A stretch of DNA of 39,959 nucleotides from contig CALHCC010000141.1 of NCBI GenBank assembly GCA_937930675.1, forward strand, positions 1 through 39,959, written 5' to 3'. Below are positions 10,145-19,108 of this stretch, piece after piece (within the stretch, counting starts at the first letter, position 1; each line of letters starts with the position of its first letter). The translations under genes and the position numbers were made by a program. The notes under the pieces are model-generated. The model was given only the letters and a program-made list of their open reading frames with translations, was not told the origin of the DNA and did not search any database. Source of the DNA: an uncultured Flavobacteriaceae bacterium (lineage in GTDB: Bacteria; Bacteroidota; Bacteroidia; Flavobacteriales; Flavobacteriaceae).

Positions 10145-11749
10145 ATGAAAAAAATATTTCTGTTGTGTTTACTGGGTTTTTATAATATTAACTACGCACA
10201 AACTAAAAAACCTAATGTGTTATTTATTGCCGTAGATGATTTAAAAACCGAGTTAGGTTGTTATGGATCTAGTATTGTAAAGTCTCCTAATATTGATAAA
10301 CTAGCAAATTCTGGAATACAATTTAACAGAGCCTATTGCCAAGAAGCTATTTGTGGACCTTCTAGAGCCAGTATTATGACCGGTTCTAGACCCGAAACAA
10401 TTAATGTAATTGATTTGTTTCAAGACTTTAGAGAAAATAGACCTAGTATTAAAACCATTCCGCAACATTTCAAAGAAAATGGGTATGAAACTGTGTACAC
10501 AGGTAAAGTATTTCATGGTATTTACACGGATGAAAAACTATCTTGGTCAAGAAAAATAACTCCTGCTAAAAGACCTAAAAATGCTCCTAAAACTACAAAA
10601 GGGTATGTGTTAGCAGAGAATCAATTAATCTATTTAAAAAATAAAGTTGCACTAGAAAAAAAATATGGGAAAGAGGTTATTAGTAAAAATTGGTTAGCTC
10701 ACGGTCCTGGAACAGAATCTGCTGACGTTCCAGACGAAACGTATGAGGACGGTTACAACACACAATCTGCCATTGTTACGTTAAAAGAATTGGTTAAAGA
10801 AGATAAACCTTGGTTTTTAGGTTTAGGATTTAAAAAACCTCATTTAGACTGGATTGCTCCTAAAAAGTATTGGGATTTATACAACGAAAAAGACATTCCA
10901 TTAGCCACACAAACAACACCACCTACTCATGGAGCATCTATGGCACTATCAGAATCTCTAGAGGTAAGAGTTGGAGCTAGTGTACCTAAAACAGCTCCAT
11001 TTTCTCCTAAACTACAACGTCATTTAAGACATGGATATTACGCGTGTGTAAGCTACATTGATGCACAAGTAGGCAAAATGATTCAAGCATTAAAAGACTC
11101 TGGAGCTTATGAAAACACCATTATTGTCTTATGGTCCGATCATGGATTTAATTTAGGTGAAATGGGATATTGGGGGAAAGCAACCAATTACGAAATTGCG
11201 ACCAAAGTTCCTTTTATCATTAGAGCTCCTAAAGTATCTAACAAAGTACAAGGTCAAAAATCTAATGCGTTAGTCGAGTTAATAGATGTATTCCCTACTT
11301 TATGTGATTTAACAGGCTTAAAAAAACCAAACCACATAGAAGGTAAAAGTTTAGTTCCTTGGCTAAAAAGGCCTAATTACAAAACTACCATGCCTGCATT
11401 TAGTGTGTTCCCTAATCCTGCTATGAGAGAATGGGCCGCTAGACCTTTTACCCCTCCGTTTAGAACTACTTTTTTTAAACCTTTAATTAAAAAAATAGAG
11501 GCTAAAATAGCCAAACAGATGGGAGACAAATGGGATAGAGATACTTTTGAACGATTTGTTATGGGCTATGCAATGCGTACAGACACGCATAGATTAATTG
11601 TTTGGAAAGACAGAAGAAAACCGAACGAAAAGCCTTTATATGTAGAATTATACGATTATAAAAACGGAGATACTGAATCCGTAAATATTGCAAAAGAAAA
11701 CCCTACATTGGTTAAAAAACTTATCAAACAAATGGAATCTGCAATATAA
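10145..11749 (+). CDS. Secreted sulfatase, iduronate-2-sulfatase-like (S1 type)
   Basis: Signal peptide; NVLFIAVDDLKTELGCYGS; AICGPSRASIMTGSRP matches the C-x-P-S-R formylglycine motif; WSDHGFNLGEMGYWGKATNYE. Confidence 0.93.
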   Translation: MKKIFLLCLLGFYNINYAQTKKPNVLFIAVDDLKTELGCYGSSIVKSPNIDKLANSGIQFNRAYCQEAICGPSRASIMTGSRPETINVIDLFQDFRENRPSIKTIPQHFKENGYETVYTGKVFHGIYTDEKLSWSRKITPAKRPKNAPKTTKGYVLAENQLIYLKNKVALEKKYGKEVISKNWLAHGPGTESADVPDETYEDGYNTQSAIVTLKELVKEDKPWFLGLGFKKPHLDWIAPKKYWDLYNEKDIPLATQTTPPTHGASMALSESLEVRVGASVPKTAPFSPKLQRHLRHGYYACVSYIDAQVGKMIQALKDSGAYENTIIVLWSDHGFNLGEMGYWGKATNYEIATKVPFIIRAPKVSNKVQGQKSNALVELIDVFPTLCDLTGLKKPNHIEGKSLVPWLKRPNYKTTMPAFSVFPNPAMREWAARPFTPPFRTTFFKPLIKKIEAKIAKQMGDKWDRDTFERFVMGYAMRTDTHRLIVWKDRRKPNEKPLYVELYDYKNGDTESVNIAKENPTLVKKLIKQMESAI

Positions 11750-11770
11750 TTTGTTAAACTATTTTATAAT

Positions 11771-11809
11771 CAATCCCCCTTAAAATCTAATTCATTTTAA
11801 GGGGGATTG
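11771..11809 (+). terminator. Strong hairpin / intrinsic terminator after the sulfatase gene
   Basis: CAATCCCCCTTAAAAT-CTAATTC-ATTTTAAGGGGGATTG, 16-bp perfect stem. Confidence 0.75.
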
Positions 11810-11943
11810 TTATATAAAATACAATCGTTTAAAGAATTATAAAAGCTAAAAATCAACTTCTAACTTACTTTAAACACACATATCACACCTAATATTCCTT
11901 TATTTATTTTTAGGATTTTTTTAAAGTATACAGCTATTCTTTG

Positions 11944-11951
11944 TACTTTTG
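11944..11951 (+). promoter_or_regulatory. Putative -7 box (TACTTTTG) for def
   Basis: TAnnTTTG followed by C, 24 nt before the def ATG. Confidence 0.5.
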
Positions 11952-11975
11952 CTTTCTGAAATTTAGCATATTATT

Positions 11976-12563
11976 ATGATATTACCTATTGTTGCCTACG
12001 GAGATCCAGTATTAAGAAAAGTAGCCAAAGAAGTAACTAAAGACTATCCTGATCTTTCAAAACTCATCACAAACATGTGGGAAACGATGGACAATGCAAA
12101 TGGAGTTGGAATTGCAGCTCCGCAAATAGGAAAATCTATTCGCTTATTTGTAATTGATGCGACTCCCTTTGCTGAAGACGAAGAGATTACTCCAGAAGAA
12201 AAAGAAACTTTAAGTACGTTTAAAAAAGTATTTATAAATGCTAAAATAGAATCTGAAGAAGGAGACGAATGGGCTTTTGAAGAAGGCTGTTTAAGTATTC
12301 CTCAAATTAAAGAAGATGTTTGGAGAAACGAAACCGTACACGTAACCTATCAAGACGAAAACTTTAACACACACAAAGCCACCTATACAGGTTTGGCTGC
12401 ACGTGTATTTCAACATGAGTACGATCATATAGAAGGTGTTTTGTTTACAGATAAATTATCATCTTTAAAAAAACGATTAATTAAAAAGAAATTAGAACAA
12501 ATTTCTAAAGGAAAAATTGGAGCCGATTACAGAATGAAACATTTCAATGTAAAAGGTAAATAA
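11976..12563 (+). CDS. def: Peptide deformylase
   Basis: GVGIAAPQIG, EEGCLSIP, FQHEYDHIEGVLFTDK motifs. Confidence 0.98.
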   Translation: MILPIVAYGDPVLRKVAKEVTKDYPDLSKLITNMWETMDNANGVGIAAPQIGKSIRLFVIDATPFAEDEEITPEEKETLSTFKKVFINAKIESEEGDEWAFEEGCLSIPQIKEDVWRNETVHVTYQDENFNTHKATYTGLAARVFQHEYDHIEGVLFTDKLSSLKKRLIKKKLEQISKGKIGADYRMKHFNVKGK

Positions 12564-12581
12564 CATTAAAATATATTTAAA

Positions 12582-13013
12582 ATGAGTTTAACAAAAGTAA
12601 TTGCAATTTCTGGTAAACCAGGATTGTATGAAATTTTAGGAAAAACAAAAGGCGGATTTATTACTACCTCTTTATTAGATGGAAAAAAAACACCTGTTAG
12701 AAACACTCAAAATGTAAGTGTTTTAAGTGATATAGGAATTTATACTTACGAAACAGAAGCTGCTTTAGGTGGTGTGTTTTTAGCTATTCACGAAAGATTT
12801 GAAGGGAAAGAAGCTATTAGTCACAAAGCTTCTAATTCAGAATTAACAAATTTATTTAGTGAAGTTTTACCTGAGTACGACGAAGAACGTGTATATGTTT
12901 CTAATATTAAAAAAGTAGTACAATGGTATAATATTCTAATAAACTCAGAATTTGATTTTGAAACCATTAAAGAAGATTTAAAAAAGTTAGAAGAAGCTCA
13001 GTCTGCTCAATAA
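12582..13013 (+). CDS. DUF5606 domain-containing protein
   Basis: ISGKPGLYEILGKTKGGFITTSLLDGKKTPVRNTQNVSVLSDIGIYT; context def-DUF5606-mazG. Confidence 0.8.
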   Translation: MSLTKVIAISGKPGLYEILGKTKGGFITTSLLDGKKTPVRNTQNVSVLSDIGIYTYETEAALGGVFLAIHERFEGKEAISHKASNSELTNLFSEVLPEYDEERVYVSNIKKVVQWYNILINSEFDFETIKEDLKKLEEAQSAQ

Positions 13014-13039
13014 TTTTTAAATAACAATCATTATTATAT

Positions 13040-13090
13040 AAGAGTTATAATATCTATTTTTATAGATCATTATAACTCTTTTTATTTTTA
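13040..13090 (+). terminator. Terminator-like hairpin between the DUF5606 gene and mazG
   Basis: AAGAGTTATAAT-ATCTAT-TTTT-ATAGAT-C-ATTATAACTCTT (12 + 6 bp, one bulge) followed by TTTTATTTTT. Confidence 0.8.
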
Positions 13091-13094
13091 AGGT

Positions 13095-13874
13095 ATGAAC
13101 TCTAGAGAACAACAACTAAAAGCCATAGATAGATTGTTAACTATTATGGACGAGTTAAGAGAAAAATGTCCATGGGATAAAAAACAAACTTTAGAATCTT
13201 TAAGACACTTAACCATTGAGGAAACCTATGAATTAGCAGATGCGATTATAGCCAACGATTTAGAAGAAATTAAAAAAGAGTTAGGTGATTTATTGCTGCA
13301 TATTTCTTTTTACGCCAAAATAGGAAGTGAAAAAAACAGTTTTGATATTGCCGATGTTGCAAACACCATTTGCGATAAGTTAATTCATCGTCACCCACAC
13401 ATTTATGGAGATATAACCGTAAATAATGAAGAAGACGTAAAGAAAAATTGGGAACAACTAAAATTAAAAGAAAAAGGAACTACCTCTATTTTACAAGGAG
13501 TACCTAATGCACTACCTGCTATGGTAAAAGCTAACAGAATACAAGAAAAAGTTGCTGCCGTAGGTTTTGACTGGGAACATCCAGAGCAAGTGTGGGAAAA
13601 AGTGCAAGAAGAATTATCTGAATTAAATGAGGAATTTAAAAAAGGCCATCAAGATAAAATAGAAGCTGAATTTGGAGATGTTTTATTCTCCATGGTAAAC
13701 TATGCCAGACACATGGGTATCAACCCTGAAAATGCATTAGAACGCACCAATAAAAAGTTTAAGAAACGTTTTGAATATTTAGAAAATCAAACCTTAAAAA
13801 ATAAACAAAATATTTCTGACTTGTCTTTAAAAGAAATGGATGTGTATTGGGAAGAAGCTAAAAAACTTGATTAA
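13095..13874 (+). CDS. mazG: Nucleoside triphosphate pyrophosphohydrolase MazG
   Basis: LREKCPWDKKQTLESLRHLTIEETYELADAI and GDLLLHISFYAKI motifs. Confidence 0.97.
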   Translation: MNSREQQLKAIDRLLTIMDELREKCPWDKKQTLESLRHLTIEETYELADAIIANDLEEIKKELGDLLLHISFYAKIGSEKNSFDIADVANTICDKLIHRHPHIYGDITVNNEEDVKKNWEQLKLKEKGTTSILQGVPNALPAMVKANRIQEKVAAVGFDWEHPEQVWEKVQEELSELNEEFKKGHQDKIEAEFGDVLFSMVNYARHMGINPENALERTNKKFKKRFEYLENQTLKNKQNISDLSLKEMDVYWEEAKKLD

Positions 13875-13881
13875 AAAAATT

Positions 13882-14478
13882 ATGGTAAATATTCAAGAAA
13901 ACGATTTTATAGCTGAAGGGTTGTATCAAAAATGCTATAGACATCCTAAAAACACTAACTTATGTGTTAAAATAGAAAAAAAGGACATTAAACAACCTCG
14001 ATTAGAAAATGAAATTAATTATTCTATAAAAGTTAGTAAAAAAAAATGGGCTAAATTTGAGTATCCTTTCTATTCTAAATGTTATGGAGCAATTGAAACC
14101 AATCTTGGAAAAGGTTATGTTTTTGATTTAATAACTGATGAAGATACCCATCAAGTTTCTAAAACCATGAATTATTATTTATTAAATTCTAATCACCAAA
14201 TAACCGATTTAGAGTTACAAACTGCTTTTGATAAACTAATTAGTCTAATGGCAAAACATAGAATAATTGCAAATGATTTATGGTCTACCAATATCTGTTG
14301 TAAAATACTTAAAGATAAATCTATACAATTAATTATTATTGATGGTCTTGGACACCGAGATTTTCTTCCCCTTGTAGATTGGTTTTCTTTCTTTGCCAAG
14401 AAAAAAATTAACAGACGTATTATAAAACATGGCTTAACAGATATGGATACTCAACGAAAAAAATATTTAAAACAATAA
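13882..14478 (+). CDS. YrbL family kinase-fold protein
   Basis: LYQKCYRHPKNTNLCVKIEKKD...RLENEINYS...GYVFDLITDED...NDLWSTNICCK...IIDGLG. The track start at 13840 overlaps mazG; ATG at 13882 preferred. Confidence 0.75.
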   Translation: MVNIQENDFIAEGLYQKCYRHPKNTNLCVKIEKKDIKQPRLENEINYSIKVSKKKWAKFEYPFYSKCYGAIETNLGKGYVFDLITDEDTHQVSKTMNYYLLNSNHQITDLELQTAFDKLISLMAKHRIIANDLWSTNICCKILKDKSIQLIIIDGLGHRDFLPLVDWFSFFAKKKINRRIIKHGLTDMDTQRKKYLKQ

Positions 14479-14484
14479 ATTAAT

Positions 14485-15045
14485 ATGTCAGATAATATCA
14501 AAAGCCCTCAAGATTCAGCTGTAGAAATTACAGAACTTATGAAACCCATTAATTCTAATTTTAGTGGAAAAATACATGGAGGGTACATTTTAAACTTAAT
14601 GGACCAAATAGCCTTTGCATGTGCTTCCAAATATTCTGGAAAATACTGTGTTACTGCATCTGTAAACACGGTAGATTTTAAAAACCCTGTTAATGTAGGA
14701 GAATTTTTAACCTTAAAAGCAAGGGTGAATTATGTAGGAAATACTTCTATGACTGTTGGAATAAAGGTAATTTCTGAAAATATTCAGACCGGAGAACAAA
14801 CACATTGTAACTCTTCTTATTTTGTAATGGTTGCCAAGTGCGAAAATGGTAAACAAAACACAAGAGTCCCTAAACTTAAACTAACCACTTCTGAAGATGT
14901 TAGACGTTTTATTAGATCTAAAAGTAGATTAGAAACCAATAAACAAAGAAAACAAGCTTTTAGTAAAGAGGTTTTTAACTATAAAGAACATTTAGAAGAA
15001 TTAGAACAATTTAATGTAGCTATTGATCCTAAATTGTTATCTTAA
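14485..15045 (+). CDS. Acyl-CoA thioesterase, hot-dog fold
   Basis: NSNFSGKIHGGYILNLMDQIAFACASKYSGKYCVTASVNTVDFKNPVNVGE. Confidence 0.9.
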   Translation: MSDNIKSPQDSAVEITELMKPINSNFSGKIHGGYILNLMDQIAFACASKYSGKYCVTASVNTVDFKNPVNVGEFLTLKARVNYVGNTSMTVGIKVISENIQTGEQTHCNSSYFVMVAKCENGKQNTRVPKLKLTTSEDVRRFIRSKSRLETNKQRKQAFSKEVFNYKEHLEELEQFNVAIDPKLLS

Positions 15046-15084
15046 AACAAAAAACCATTTCTAGTTAGAAATGGTTTTTTGTTT
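15045..15084. terminator. Bidirectional terminator between the convergent thioesterase gene and carA
   Basis: AAACAAAAAACCATTTCTA-G-TTAGAAATGGTTTTTTGTTT; A and T tracts serve both strands. Confidence 0.85.
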
Positions 15085-15102
15085 ACGTAGTATACGATAT
15101 CT

Positions 15103-16200
15103 TTACTTTAAATTTTCAATAAACTGATCGAATAAATAAGAAGCATCGTGAGGTCCAGGATTTGCTTCTGGATGGTATTGTACAGAAAATACTTTTTTAT
15201 CTTTAATAGCAATACCTGCAACCGTGTTGTCATTTAAATGTACATGTGTAATCTCTACGTTATTACTAGCCTCTACATCTTCTCTACTTACATTAAATCC
15301 ATGGTTTTGAGACGTAATTTCTCCTTTACCTGTAAGTAGGTTTTTAATAGGGTGATTAATTCCTCTATGTCCATTGTGCATTTTATATGTAGAAATTCCT
15401 TGAGAAAGTGCAATGGTTTGATGTCCTAAACAAATTCCAAACAAAGGTAAATTCTTTTCTATAATTGTTTTAGCAACTGTTTGAGCAGATTTTAAAGGTT
15501 CTGGATCTCCAGGTCCATTTGACAAGAAATATCCATCAGGGTTAAAAGCTTCCATTTCTTCAAAAGAAGCTGTACAAGGGAATACTTTAATATAACAATC
15601 TCTCTTTGCTAAGTTTCTTAAAATATTTTTCTTGATTCCTAAATCTAAAGCAGACACTTTATACGTAGCATTCTCATCACCATAAAAATAAGGCTCTTTC
15701 GTAGAAACAACAGAAGCTAAGTCTAAACCTTTCATACTTGGAGCTTCAGCCAATTTTGTTTTTAATTCCTCTATATTCTCTACTTCTGTAGATATAATCG
15801 CATTCATAGCTCCATTCTCACGAATATAGCTTACCACCGCTCTTGTATCTACATCTGTAATAGATATTAAACCATGTTCTTTAAAATAATCTTCCAAAGA
15901 ACCATCTGCTCTATCTCTCGAATATTCATAACTAAAATTTCTACATACCAACCCAGCAATTTTAATTCCTTCAGATTCTACTTCCTCTTTATTTACCCCA
16001 TAATTACCAATATGAGCATTGGTAGCCACCATAATTTGACCAAAATAAGAAGGATCTGTAAAAATTTCTTGATACCCTGTCATTCCGGTATTGTAACAAA
16101 TTTCACCAATCGTTGTTCCATCAATACCAACCGACTTTCCTTCAAAAATAGTTCCGTCTTCTAATAGTAAAATTGCTTTCTTTAATTCTTTGTACTTCAT
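15103..16200 (-). CDS. carA: Carbamoyl phosphate synthase small subunit
   Basis: LLLEDGTIFEGKSVG, YNTGMTGYQEIFTDPSYFGQ, GICLGHQTIALS, VQYHPEANPGP. Start reassigned to MKYKELKKA (16200); the N-terminal extension looks spurious. Confidence 0.97.
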   Translation of the reverse strand: MKYKELKKAILLLEDGTIFEGKSVGIDGTTIGEICYNTGMTGYQEIFTDPSYFGQIMVATNAHIGNYGVNKEEVESEGIKIAGLVCRNFSYEYSRDRADGSLEDYFKEHGLISITDVDTRAVVSYIRENGAMNAIISTEVENIEELKTKLAEAPSMKGLDLASVVSTKEPYFYGDENATYKVSALDLGIKKNILRNLAKRDCYIKVFPCTASFEEMEAFNPDGYFLSNGPGDPEPLKSAQTVAKTIIEKNLPLFGICLGHQTIALSQGISTYKMHNGHRGINHPIKNLLTGKGEITSQNHGFNVSREDVEASNNVEITHVHLNDNTVAGIAIKDKKVFSVQYHPEANPGPHDASYLFDQFIENLK

Positions 16201-16233
16201 AAAAGTTGTTTTTGTTGTTGGGTGGAAGCGAAA

Positions 16234-16290
16234 TTGGTTGTTGGTTGTTAGATAATAAACTATCAACAGTCAACTATCAACTATCAACTA
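16234..16290. repeat. Heptad-periodic degenerate repeat with inverted symmetry in the carA 5' region
   Basis: TTGGTTG TTGGTTG TTAGATA ATAAACT ATCAACA GTCAACT ATCAACT ATCAACT. Confidence 0.75.
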
Positions 16291-16335
16291 AGCAACGCTA
16301 GCTTTCAACAAAGAATGATTGTAAAAATATTTTTG

Positions 16336-16343
16336 CAAATATA
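16336..16343 (-). promoter_or_regulatory. Putative -7 box for carA (TATATTTG on the minus strand)
   Basis: CAAATATA on plus; overlaps the T tract of the rplQ terminator. Confidence 0.4.
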
Positions 16344-16378
16344 AAAAAAGGATAAACTATTAAATAGTTTATCCTTTA
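16343..16378 (-). terminator. Intrinsic terminator of the ribosomal protein superoperon, after rplQ
   Basis: Minus strand AAAGGATAAACTATT / AATAGTTTATCCTTT palindrome followed by T7. Confidence 0.88.
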
Positions 16379-16406
16379 TATATTTTACAAGAAGTAAATC
16401 ATTTGA

Positions 16407-16877
16407 TTACTCTTCCGTAGATTCTGTAGACTCAGCTGCTTCTACTTGAGTAGCATCTGCTTTTTTCTTAGATCTACGAGTTGTTTTTTTCTTCTTAGCA
16501 CCGTTAGGGTTGTAAATTTCGTTGTAATCAACCAATTCTATCATAGCCATAGGAGCATTATCTCCTTGACGATTTCCTAATTTAATGATACGAACATATC
16601 CACCCGGTCTGTCTGCTACTTTTACAGAAATTTGTTGGAACAATTCTGTAACCGCATATTTGTTCTTTAAGTAAGAAAAAACAATTCTTCTGTTGTGCGT
16701 AGTATCTGCTTTAGACTTTGTTATAATAGGCTCAACATACTGACGCAAAGCTTTTGCTTTAGCAACCGTAGTGTTAATTCTTTTATGTTCTATTAAAGAA
16801 CAAGCCATGTTTGCTAACATTGCATTTCTATGCGCTGTCTTTCTACCTAAGTGATTAAACTTTTTACCGTGTCTCAT
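16407..16877 (-). CDS. rplQ: 50S ribosomal protein L17
   Basis: [25 protein letters not shown]. Confidence 0.98.
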   Translation of the reverse strand: MRHGKKFNHLGRKTAHRNAMLANMACSLIEHKRINTTVAKAKALRQYVEPIITKSKADTTHNRRIVFSYLKNKYAVTELFQQISVKVADRPGGYVRIIKLGNRQGDNAPMAMIELVDYNEIYNPNGAKKKKTTRRSKKKADATQVEAAESTESTEE

Positions 16878-16893
16878 AATAAAATGATTTTAG

Positions 16894-16936
16894 CTTTCAT
16901 CTTGCATCTACTCTTTTGAGGAGCAAAATATGAAAG
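16894..16936 (-). promoter_or_regulatory. Structured leader immediately upstream of rplQ
   Basis: Minus strand CTTTCAT(ATT)TTGC(TC)CTC-AAAA-GAG(TAGAT)GCAA(G)ATGAAAG, three stacked stems. Confidence 0.5.
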
Positions 16937-16948
16937 GGGTTTATACTA

Positions 16949-16998
16949 TAAAAAAGTAGAAGTTAAATAGTGTTTCTACTTAACTTCTACTACTATTT
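16949..16998 (-). terminator. Terminator/attenuator-like hairpin between rpoA and rplQ
   Basis: Minus strand AGTAGAAGTTAA-N13-TTAACTTCTACT (12-bp perfect stem) followed by TTTTTT; alternative pairing AAATAGT/ACTATTT. Confidence 0.65.
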
Positions 16999-17003
16999 TT
17001 AGA

Positions 17004-17996
17004 CTAGTCCTTGTCTAATTTGTATTTACTTAAATCCATTCCGAAATGTAAATTCTTCACATTTACCAATTCATCTAACTCTGTTAAAGATTTTTTACCA
17101 AAGTTTCTAAATTTCATTAAGTCGTTTTTGTTAAAAGATACTAAATCTCCTAATGTTTCTACTTCAGCAGCTTTTAAACAGTTTAAAGCTCTTACAGATA
17201 AATCCATGTCAACTAACTTAGTTTTCAATAATTGTCTCATGTGTAAAGACTCCTCATCGTAAGTTTCTGTTCTTGCAATTTCATCCGCCTCTAAAGTAAT
17301 ACGCTCATCAGAGAATAACATAAAGTGGTGAATTAAAATTTTAGCAGCTTCTGTTAATGCATCCTTAGGATTGATAGAACCATCTGTTACTACATCAAAA
17401 ACTAATTTTTCGTAGTCCGTCTTTTGTTCTACACGGTAATTTTCTACAGCATATTTTACATTCTTAATAGGTGTGTAAATAGAATCTGTAAAAATGGTCC
17501 CCATAGGCACATTTACCTTTTTGTTTTCTTCAGCAGGAACAAATCCTCTTCCCTTTTCAATTGTAATATCAAAACTTACCGCTACAGAGCTATCTAAGTT
17601 ACAAATTACTAAATCTGGGTTTAAAACCTGAAATCCTGAAGTAAACTTTTGTATATCACCAGCTGTGATTTGATTCTGACCTGATACAGATACTGAAACA
17701 GTTTCTTTGTCAGTGTCTTCTATCTGTTGCTTAAAACGTACTTGTTTTAAGTTTAGAATAATTTCAGTAACATCTTCTACCACACCTTCTACAGTTGAGA
17801 ACTCATGCTCAACTCCTTCGATGCGTAAAGATGTAATAGCGAAACCTTCTAAAGAAGACAATAATACTCTTCTCAAAGCATTACCTACTGTTAAACCAAA
17901 ACCTGGTTCTAACGGTCTGAATTCGAATTTACCTTCAAAGTCGGTAGACTCGATCATGATAACTTTATCTGGTTTCTGAAAATTTAATATTGCCAT
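17004..17996 (-). CDS. rpoA: DNA-directed RNA polymerase subunit alpha
   Basis: [20 protein letters not shown] and alpha-[40 protein letters not shown]. Confidence 0.99.
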   Translation of the reverse strand: MAILNFQKPDKVIMIESTDFEGKFEFRPLEPGFGLTVGNALRRVLLSSLEGFAITSLRIEGVEHEFSTVEGVVEDVTEIILNLKQVRFKQQIEDTDKETVSVSVSGQNQITAGDIQKFTSGFQVLNPDLVICNLDSSVAVSFDITIEKGRGFVPAEENKKVNVPMGTIFTDSIYTPIKNVKYAVENYRVEQKTDYEKLVFDVVTDGSINPKDALTEAAKILIHHFMLFSDERITLEADEIARTETYDEESLHMRQLLKTKLVDMDLSVRALNCLKAAEVETLGDLVSFNKNDLMKFRNFGKKSLTELDELVNVKNLHFGMDLSKYKLDKD

Positions 17997-18016
17997 AGCT
18001 AACTGGTGTCTATTGA

Positions 18017-18622
18017 TTATTTCGAGTACAACTCGACGATTAATTGCTCTTTGATGTTTTCTGGAATTTGAAGTCTTTCAGGTACAGTAACAAAAGTTCC
18101 TGTTTTCGTATCAGAATTCCAAGTTAACCACTCATAAACAGCAGAAGAAGTAGCTAAACTACTTTCTATTACAGTAAGTGATTTAGATTTTTCTCTTACA
18201 CCAACAACATCACCAGGTTTCAATTGGTAAGAAGGAATGTTAACGATTTCTCCGTTAACGGTAATATGTCTGTGAGATACTAATTGACGTGCTCCGTTTC
18301 TAGAATTAGACAATCCCATACGGAATACAGTGTTGTCTAAACGAGATTCACACAATTGTAATAAAACCTCACCAGTAATACCTTTGCTTGCAGAAGCTTT
18401 TTTAAATAAATTAGAGAATTGACGCTCTAAAATACCATACGTATACTTTGCTTTTTGCTTTTCTTGTAACTGTAAAGAATATTCAGAACGTTTTGCTCTT
18501 TTCTTTGCTAACCCGTGTTGTCCAGGTGCGTAGTTACGTTTTTCAAAAGACTTGTCATCTCCAAAAATAGCTTCTCCAAACTTACGAGCTATTTTGGTTT
18601 TAGGTCCGTTATATCTTGCCAT
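18017..18622 (-). CDS. rpsD: 30S ribosomal protein S4
   Basis: [17 protein letters not shown]...[20 protein letters not shown]4 domain. Confidence 0.99.
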   Translation of the reverse strand: MARYNGPKTKIARKFGEAIFGDDKSFEKRNYAPGQHGLAKKRAKRSEYSLQLQEKQKAKYTYGILERQFSNLFKKASASKGITGEVLLQLCESRLDNTVFRMGLSNSRNGARQLVSHRHITVNGEIVNIPSYQLKPGDVVGVREKSKSLTVIESSLATSSAVYEWLTWNSDTKTGTFVTVPERLQIPENIKEQLIVELYSK

Positions 18623-18635
18623 AGTAAAAAATTAA

Positions 18636-18692
18636 AAAATTGGCAGTTATGAATTAAGGCTTAGTCCTTCGATAACTTTAATTGCCAATTTT
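18636..18692 (-). promoter_or_regulatory. Multi-stem RNA structure upstream of rpsD (candidate S4 autoregulatory leader)
   Basis: Outer 10-bp AAAATTGGCA/TGCCAATTTT, middle 5-bp GTTAT/ATAAC, inner AAGG/CCTT with loop; 14 nt before the rpsD start. Confidence 0.65.
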
Positions 18693-18708
18693 AGTGTTAA
18701 AAAATTAA

Positions 18709-19101
18709 TTAGATTCTTCTTCTTTTAGGAGGACGACATCCATTATGTGGTAATGGAGTAACATCAATAATTTCTGATACTTCAATTCCAGCATTGTGAA
18801 TAGTACGGATAGCAGATTCTCTACCGTTTCCTGGTCCTTTTACGTAAACTTTTACTTTACGTAATCCTGCTTCGTGTGCTACAGCAGCACAATCTTCAGC
18901 AGCAGTTTGTGCAGCATAAGGAGTGTTCTTTTTAGATCCACGGAATCCCATTTTACCTGCAGATGACCATGAGATTACATCTCCTTTTTTATTAGTTAAA
19001 GAAATGATGATGTTGTTAAATGATGCAGTAATGTGTGCTTCACCAACCGACTCAACAATAACTTTACGCTTTTTAGCGGTCTTTGTATTAGATTTAGCCA
19101 T
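18709..19101 (-). CDS. rpsK: 30S ribosomal protein S11
   Basis: [44 protein letters not shown]. Confidence 0.99.
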   Translation of the reverse strand: MAKSNTKTAKKRKVIVESVGEAHITASFNNIIISLTNKKGDVISWSSAGKMGFRGSKKNTPYAAQTAAEDCAAVAHEAGLRKVKVYVKGPGNGRESAIRTIHNAGIEVSEIIDVTPLPHNGCRPPKRRRI

Positions 19102-19108
19102 AACTTAA

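Noticed and set aside
16200-16266. N-terminal extension of carA (MIVYYLTTNNQFRFHPTTKTTF)
   Set aside because: Encoded by the heptad-repeat region; CarA similarity starts at MKYKELKKAILLLEDG.
16234-16290. CRISPR-like array
   Set aside because: Units are only 7 bp with no spacers; not a CRISPR.
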